Source of the DNA: Patescibacteria group bacterium | GTDB taxonomy: Bacteria > Patescibacteriota > Minisyncoccia > CAIUEV01 > JAHKAQ01 | Assembly (NCBI GenBank): GCA_018825765.1 | Contig: JAHKAQ010000028.1 | Span: 1 to 5,132, forward strand | DNA length: 5,132 nt | Direction: 5' to 3' | Shown: piece after piece, positions 1-2,811 of the stretch | Layout: each line of letters opens with the position of its first letter | How positions within the stretch are numbered: the stretch's first letter is position 1 | The notes under the pieces: model-generated | What the model was told of the DNA's origin: nothing | Seen by the model: the letters and a program-made list of their open reading frames with translations, nothing else | Databases searched by the model: none | Translations under genes and position numbers: made by a program

Positions 1-331
1 CAAGCAGCCGGTTGAGATATTGAGGCATTTCCAGGATAGGAATAAAGCAGGGCTTGAATCTTTCAAGCCTTTTTTGGACGTCTTTTCGACGGGCGATACA
101 GCCGGTGATTATTATTTTCGCCCGGGGATTTTTTCTTCTAATTTGGGGCACGATTCCATAGACCCGGTCTTCCGGGGCCTGGCGGACGCCGCAGGTATTT
201 ATAATCACAAGATCAGCTTTTAATTTGTCTTTGGCCGGACAGCGCGCTTTTTTTTGAAGCAGAGCCTGAATTCTTTGGGAGTCGCTAATGTTTGTTTGAC
301 AGCCAAAGGTAAGAAGGAAGAAGGATTTCAT
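1..331 (-). CDS. miaB: tRNA A37 methylthiotransferase MiaB, N-terminal 110 residues (runs off the window)
   Basis: MiaB is a cytoplasmic radical-SAM enzyme that converts i6A37 to ms2i6A37 in tRNAs reading UNN codons. The visible part is the N-terminal methylthiotransferase (UPF0004) domain. It has TFGCQTN at residues 8-14, NTCGVR at 45-50 followed by EDRVYG at 54-59, and ITGC at 75-78. Cys11, Cys47 and Cys78 are the three expected ligands of the auxiliary 4Fe-4S cluster. The radical-SAM CxxxCxxC and TRAM domains lie outside the window. GCQ-N and the NTC-VR...ED-VYG pattern favour MiaB over MtaB (usually GCK-N) or RimO (GCPKN). The start is the ATG at 331-329, which overlaps the thrS stop as ATGA, so translation is probably coupled. 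There is no well-spaced Shine-Dalgarno; the nearest purine-rich run (AAGGAAGAGA) is too far upstream. An extra Cys31 lies in the segment after the first motif. Family call is firm; MiaB against MtaB substrate choice is less certain. Confidence 0.9.
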   Translation of the reverse strand, partial: MKSFFLLTFGCQTNISDSQRIQALLQKKARCPAKDKLKADLVIINTCGVRQAPEDRVYGIVPQIRRKNPRAKIIITGCIARRKDVQKRLERFKPCFIPILEMPQYLNRLL

Positions 332-2073
332 TTTTTTTGCTGGATCTCTTCCTTCAGAGTCTCAATGAAAGAGGAAAGTTTTTTTACGCCCTGATCGCCT
401 CCATCTCTTTTTCTTATGGCCACGGAGCCGGCGTCTTTTTCTTTTTGGCCGACGATTAACATATAGGGAATTTTTTGGGCCTGGGCCTGGCGGATTTTTT
501 TGCCCAGAGACTGATTAGAGTCATCGATTTCTATCCGAAAATTGTTTTTTTTGAGCCGGCTCTTTATTTTTCGTCCGTAGGAGTTGAATTTTTCCGAAAC
601 CGGAAGGATCACGGCTTGCACGGGTGAGAGCCAGACAGGGAAGGCGCCGGCATAGTGTTCAATAAGAAAGGCCATGGTGCGTTCAATACAGCCAATAGAG
701 GAGCGGTGGATTATCATGGGTCTTTGTTTTTCGCCGTTTTCATCGATATATGTCATGTCGAATTTTTCCGGCAGGTCAAAATCGATTTGGATGGTGACGG
801 CCGTGTCTTCTTTGCCGTTCGCGTTTTTTACCTGGACATCAAGCTTGGGTCCGTAAAAAGCGGCTTCATCCCGGGTTTCCACGTATTTTAGTTTGAGATT
901 AGCCAGGATTTTTTTCATAAATTTTTGAGTTTTTTCCCATTCTTCAGGCTTATCCACATACTTTTTCTTGTTTTTGGGATTCCATTTGGAAAAGCGATAC
1001 CAGAAATCTTTGATGCCCAGAGTTTTCATGCAGAATTGCACAAGTTCGACAACATCCTGGAATTCTTTTTCTACCTGATCAGGCCGGCAGATGATGTGGG
1101 CGTCGGCTAAAGTAAAACTCATGACGCGAATAAGGCCGGATAATTCGCCGGATTGTTCCCTGCGGTAGAGCTTGGCTAATTCAGCGTATCTTATGGGCAG
1201 TTCGCGGTAGCTTCTGGGCCGGGAATTGTAAATCATGAATTGATGCGGGCAGGTCATGGGGCGAAGAACATAGGATTCGTTTTCTATTTTAACGGCTGGA
1301 TACATGCTTTCCCGGTAATGCTGCCAGTGGCCGGATTTTTTGTATAATTCTGTTCTGGCCAGATCCGGAGTAAAGGTTCTCTGGTAGTCTCTTTTGAATT
1401 CTTCTTCAATAATGAATTTTTCCAGCTCCTGGCGAATAGCGGCGCCTTTAGGGGTTAGAAGGGGCAGGCCTTTGCCGACCAGATCCGAAGTAATAAAAAG
1501 ATCCAGCTCTTTGCCGATTTTTCGATGGTCTCTTTGTTTGGCTTGTTCGGCTGTTTGAATGAATTTTTCCATTTTTTCTTTGGACGAAAAGGCCAGGCCG
1601 TAGATTCGCTGAAGCATTTTGTTTTTTTCGTCGGCTTTCCAATAGGCGCCGGATAGTTTGGTGAGCTGGATGCCCCGGGCGTTAAGCTCTTTGGTTGATT
1701 TTAAGTGCGGGCCTTTGCAGAGATCAATCATGCCGCCGATTTTATAGATGGTTACTGGTTTTTTTCCTTCTTTTTTTATCAGGTCGTCGATGAGTTCGAG
1801 CTTATAGGTCTGGTTTAATTTTTTGAATATTTTTTTAGCCCGATCGATTGAGATTCGTTCTTTTTTTATGGGCAGGTTCTGGCTGATTATTTTTCGCATC
1901 TGTTTTTGAATTTTTCCCAGATCATGGGGAGTTATTGACTTTGGTAATTCAAAGTCGTAGTAATAGCCGTTTTGGGTAGCCGGGCCAGTAGCCAATTTTA
2001 TTTCGGGATAGAGTTTCACTAAGGCGGCGGCCAGCACGTGGGCGGCGGAATGTTTGAAAGCTTGAGAGTTCAT
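328..2073 (-). CDS. thrS: Threonyl-tRNA synthetase, form lacking the N-terminal TGS domain
   Basis: This cytoplasmic class II synthetase charges tRNA-Thr with threonine and edits Ser-tRNA-Thr. It has 581 residues, against about 640 for the usual bacterial enzyme, because it begins directly at the editing domain with no TGS domain. Editing (N2) domain, about 1-180: HSAAH (His8, His12) and DLCKGPH (Cys119, His123). Catalytic core, about 190-480: zinc ligands Cys275 (MTCP), His326 (DAHI) and His456 (IIHRSS); motif 2 from YRREQSG at 303-309; FYGPKLD at 406-412; Gln429; motif 3 Arg465. Anticodon-binding domain, about 485-581. The ATG at 2073 is the only sensible start: an in-frame TAG lies at 2106-2104, and the space between is terminator and U-rich leader. 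No Shine-Dalgarno is visible before it. Oddity: the usual RVRGFTQDDAH of motif 2 reads RVMSFTLADAH (316-326). It is preceded by a T-box leader and followed by miaB with a 4-base overlap. Confidence 0.97.
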   Translation of the reverse strand: MNSQAFKHSAAHVLAAALVKLYPEIKLATGPATQNGYYYDFELPKSITPHDLGKIQKQMRKIISQNLPIKKERISIDRAKKIFKKLNQTYKLELIDDLIKKEGKKPVTIYKIGGMIDLCKGPHLKSTKELNARGIQLTKLSGAYWKADEKNKMLQRIYGLAFSSKEKMEKFIQTAEQAKQRDHRKIGKELDLFITSDLVGKGLPLLTPKGAAIRQELEKFIIEEEFKRDYQRTFTPDLARTELYKKSGHWQHYRESMYPAVKIENESYVLRPMTCPHQFMIYNSRPRSYRELPIRYAELAKLYRREQSGELSGLIRVMSFTLADAHIICRPDQVEKEFQDVVELVQFCMKTLGIKDFWYRFSKWNPKNKKKYVDKPEEWEKTQKFMKKILANLKLKYVETRDEAAFYGPKLDVQVKNANGKEDTAVTIQIDFDLPEKFDMTYIDENGEKQRPMIIHRSSIGCIERTMAFLIEHYAGAFPVWLSPVQAVILPVSEKFNSYGRKIKSRLKKNNFRIEIDDSNQSLGKKIRQAQAQKIPYMLIVGQKEKDAGSVAIRKRDGGDQGVKKLSSFIETLKEEIQQKK

Positions 2074-2094
2074 GAGATTGGGGTTAATGATTTT

Positions 2095-2177
2095 AAAAAA
2101 AGCCTAATAAACTTTAGAATGGCCGAGACCCGGACTTGACGGGCGGTTCCACTCGGCTTCCTAATGTTTATTAGGCT
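2095..2177 (-). terminator. Intrinsic terminator of the thrS leader
   Basis: Two perfectly complementary 12-base arms, AGCCUAAUAAAC (2177-2166) and GUUUAUUAGGCU (2112-2101) on the minus strand, are followed at once by a run of T (2101-2095) and then AAAA. The 53-nt loop holds the whole T-box antiterminator, so the hairpin can extend inward through UUAGGA/UUCUAA. It ends 22 bases before the thrS ATG and so is placed to stop transcription before the gene. The plus-strand side ends in CTTTTTAAAA and could also terminate, but no plus-strand gene reads into it. Confidence 0.75.
2122..2157 (-). promoter_or_regulatory. T-box antiterminator element (tRNA acceptor-end binding bulge)
   Basis: On the minus strand, helix A1 is GCCGAG (2157-2152) pairing perfectly with CUCGGC (2127-2122). 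A 7-nt one-sided bulge UGGAACC (2151-2145) fits the T-box consensus UGGNACC. Helix A2 is GCCCG (2144-2140) pairing with CGGGU (2132-2128), closed by a 7-nt loop. No unpaired base separates A2 and A1 on the 3' side, as in canonical antiterminators. The variable base is A, so it predicts a tRNA ending UCCA, that is discriminator base U73. This is the most diagnostic part of the leader. Confidence 0.8.
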
Positions 2178-2204
2178 CTTTTTAAAACTAACGCGTTTTG
2201 GGCG

Positions 2205-2240
2205 GAGACTCGGCGGGTGGTTAAGCCGCTTCACAGTCTC
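2205..2240 (-). promoter_or_regulatory. Short Stem I-like hairpin with candidate Thr specifier ACC
   Basis: On the minus strand, GAGACU (2240-2235) pairs with AGUCUC (2210-2205). Above it, CGGC (2228-2225) pairs with GCCG (2214-2211), leaving a 6-nt 5' bulge GUGAAG and a 10-nt loop UUAACCACCC. An alternative register pairs GCGG with CCGC and leaves a 9-nt loop. The loop contains ACC at 2221-2219 followed by A, and a second ACC at 2218-2216; both are Thr codons. Specifier placement in a terminal loop is inference, by analogy with the ultrashort Stem I of actinobacterial ileS T-boxes. Confidence 0.45.
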
Positions 2241-2242
2241 TA

Positions 2243-2271
2243 TTTACTTGTGAGTTTATGATAGCTAAGAT
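2243..2271 (+). promoter_or_regulatory. Weak candidate promoter for the TsaB-like gene
   Basis: TTTACT (2243-2248) and TAAGAT (2266-2271) are separated by 17 bases on the plus strand. Each hexamer has four of six consensus bases. It overlaps the predicted thrS promoter on the other strand, so the two divergent promoters would compete. Support is weak and rests on position and spacing only. Confidence 0.25.
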
Positions 2272-2285
2272 GAGATATATTGCAA
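2258..2285 (-). promoter_or_regulatory. Predicted sigma-70-type promoter for thrS
   Basis: On the minus strand, TTGCAA (2285-2280) and TATCAT (2263-2258) are 16 bases apart. Each matches its consensus hexamer closely (TTGACA, TATAAT). Transcription would start near 2251-2249, about ten bases before the Stem I-like hairpin, which fits a T-box leader of about 178 nt. The promoter lies inside the divergent intergenic region and its -35 box is 15 bases from the start codon of the plus-strand gene. Confidence 0.5.
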
Positions 2286-2300
2286 GAGTAAAAAAAAGAC

Positions 2301-2573
2301 ATGGTTTTAACTATAAAAATGAGGGGCGCCGGGATAGAGATTGGTCTTTTGAAAAAAGAAAAGCTGATTGACAAGACGAGCTGGAAAGACAGGCGCGACA
2401 TGCTGGAGCGGTTTTTGCCTGAAGTTGACAAATTGCTTGGGAGAAACAATATTACGGCCCGGGATTTGCAGGAAGTGAGGACGGATATCAAGGTTAATAA
2501 AAGTCATTCCAGCTACCGGATTGTTAGGGCGGCGGTTTTGAGCTTTGAGATGGGGATTAGGGAAAAGCGATGA
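2301..2573 (+). CDS. Short TsaB-like protein (t6A synthesis, N-terminal ASKHA-type half), probably degenerate
   Basis: A 90-residue soluble protein with no signal peptide or membrane segment. Its layout follows the N-terminal half of TsaB (YeaZ), the scaffold partner of TsaD in threonylcarbamoyl-adenosine (t6A37) synthesis. MVLTIKMRGAGIEIGLLKK resembles the opening beta-hairpin (usually ILAIDTS...S-ALL-DGK). KDRRDMLERFLPEVDKLL (29-46) resembles the RRHSE-LLP-IDELL helix, ITARDLQEV (51-59) resembles the L-LSDLD-I strand lead-in, and RIVRAAVLSFEMGI (73-86) resembles RIGLA-AKGLA-ALGI. The conserved GPGSFTG loop is replaced by NKSHSSY (66-72), the opening D-S pair is absent, and the C-terminal half of the usual protein of more than 200 residues is missing. 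The start at 2301 is set by an in-frame TAA at 2289-2291 and by the alignment; only a weak AAGAG lies upstream. It is divergent from thrS and 238 bases before rpoB. Identity comes from pattern recognition only; the alternative is an unrelated small protein. Confidence 0.5.
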   Translation: MVLTIKMRGAGIEIGLLKKEKLIDKTSWKDRRDMLERFLPEVDKLLGRNNITARDLQEVRTDIKVNKSHSSYRIVRAAVLSFEMGIREKR

Positions 2574-2581
2574 ATAAGTCA

Positions 2582-2610
2582 TTGACAGGTTTTTAAGATG
2601 ATGCTAATCT
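2582..2610 (+). promoter_or_regulatory. Strong predicted promoter for rpoB
   Basis: A perfect -35 box TTGACA (2582-2587), a 17-base spacer and TAATCT (2605-2610) are preceded by TG at 2602-2603 in the extended -10 arrangement TGcTAATCT. Transcription would start near 2617, leaving a leader of about 195 nt before rpoB. It begins nine bases after the stop of the TsaB-like gene. The -10 box overlaps an inverted repeat CTAAT-CTG-ATTAG (2604-2616), which could be an operator or the first leader hairpin. Confidence 0.65.
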
Positions 2611-2616
2611 GATTAG

Positions 2617-2811
2617 TTAGAAAGCATAACACTCTTTTTAGGGTGACAAGAAAAACTAGTGAAAAAATTAGGTAGCGATTAAAAAAGCAGAGGCCTCGAA
2701 CAAGGGGAGGTTTTTTCTTTGTTTGTTTTATGTTCTTAAAGGCTTTGGGTTGAAGGGCGTCTCTACTGCAGTTTTCACTTTTTGGTCAAATTATCAAATA
2801 ATTTAATTTTT
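2617..2811 (+). promoter_or_regulatory. rpoB 5' leader (long untranslated region)
   Basis: This is the non-coding stretch between the predicted start site and the rpoB ATG. It holds an imperfect hairpin at 2630-2661 (CACT and TTTTT pairing with AAAAA and AGTG, with a C against CT internal loop and an 11-base apical loop), a terminator-like hairpin at 2691-2720, and then about 90 bases with no structure I can name. The last bases before the ATG are U- and A-rich (ATTTAATTTTT) with no Shine-Dalgarno, which may suit ribosomal protein S1 binding. No rplJ or rplL gene and no recognisable L10-type leader is present. Confidence 0.45.
2691..2720 (+). terminator. Terminator-like hairpin in the rpoB leader (possible attenuator)
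   Basis: CCTC (2694-2697) pairs with GAGG (2707-2710) around a 9-base loop. The stem extends outward through two G-T pairs and an A-T pair, and is followed by TTTTTTCTTT and more T-rich sequence. A run of six A at 2681-2686 could pair with the T-run and make it bidirectional. It lies about 75 bases after the predicted rpoB start site and 90 bases before the ATG, so it would act as an attenuator or end a short RNA of about 100 nt. The stem is short and rich in G-T pairs, so strength is uncertain. Confidence 0.45.

Larger units (their letters stand above)
2101..2251 (-). promoter_or_regulatory. T-box riboswitch-like leader of thrS
   Basis: This is the 5' leader RNA of thrS read on the minus strand. 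T-boxes sense uncharged tRNA: a specifier codon in Stem I pairs with the anticodon, and the antiterminator bulge UGGN pairs with the tRNA 3' end NCCA, which switches off a terminator. Parts seen in order of transcription are a Stem I-like hairpin (2240-2205) with Thr codons ACC in its loop, an AAAAC/GUUUU hairpin (2199-2184), the terminator 5' arm (2177-2166), a local hairpin CCUAAU-AAAC-AUUAGG (2175-2160), a complete antiterminator (2157-2122) and the terminator 3' arm with its T-run (2112-2095). Position directly before an aminoacyl-tRNA synthetase gene and a specifier matching threonine agree. The leader is much shorter than classical T-boxes because Stem I is minimal. The antiterminator match is strong; the exact fold and switching path are inference. 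Confidence 0.75.

Noticed and set aside
20..1110. Several plus-strand ORFs of 60-78 codons opposite miaB and thrS
   Set aside because: They lie antisense to well-conserved coding sequence and have no motifs; they are shadows of the real genes.
2200..2245. Plus-strand stretch with a D-arm-like look (GGCGGGTGGTTAAGCCGC)
   Set aside because: No acceptor stem, anticodon arm or T-arm with GGTTCRA follows. The pairing is explained by the Stem I-like hairpin on the other strand.
2258..2371. 37-codon plus-strand ORF starting MIAKMRYIARVKK
   Set aside because: It overlaps the TsaB-like gene in another frame, has no ribosome-binding site and resembles no family I know; its basic character follows from the A-rich sequence.
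2307..2582. Minus-strand ORF of 91 codons opposite the TsaB-like gene
   Set aside because: The plus-strand reading has family-like helix and strand order; the minus reading has low-complexity composition and no recognisable motif, and it would read through the rpoB promoter region.
2659..2682. Seven-codon GTG ORF (VKKLGSD) just before the rpoB leader hairpin, as a possible attenuation leader peptide
   Set aside because: No well-spaced ribosome-binding site, no run of regulatory codons and no overlap with the stem; most likely chance.
2730..2753. Seven-codon ATG ORF (MFLKALG) in the rpoB leader
   Set aside because: No Shine-Dalgarno and no sign of function; too short to support.
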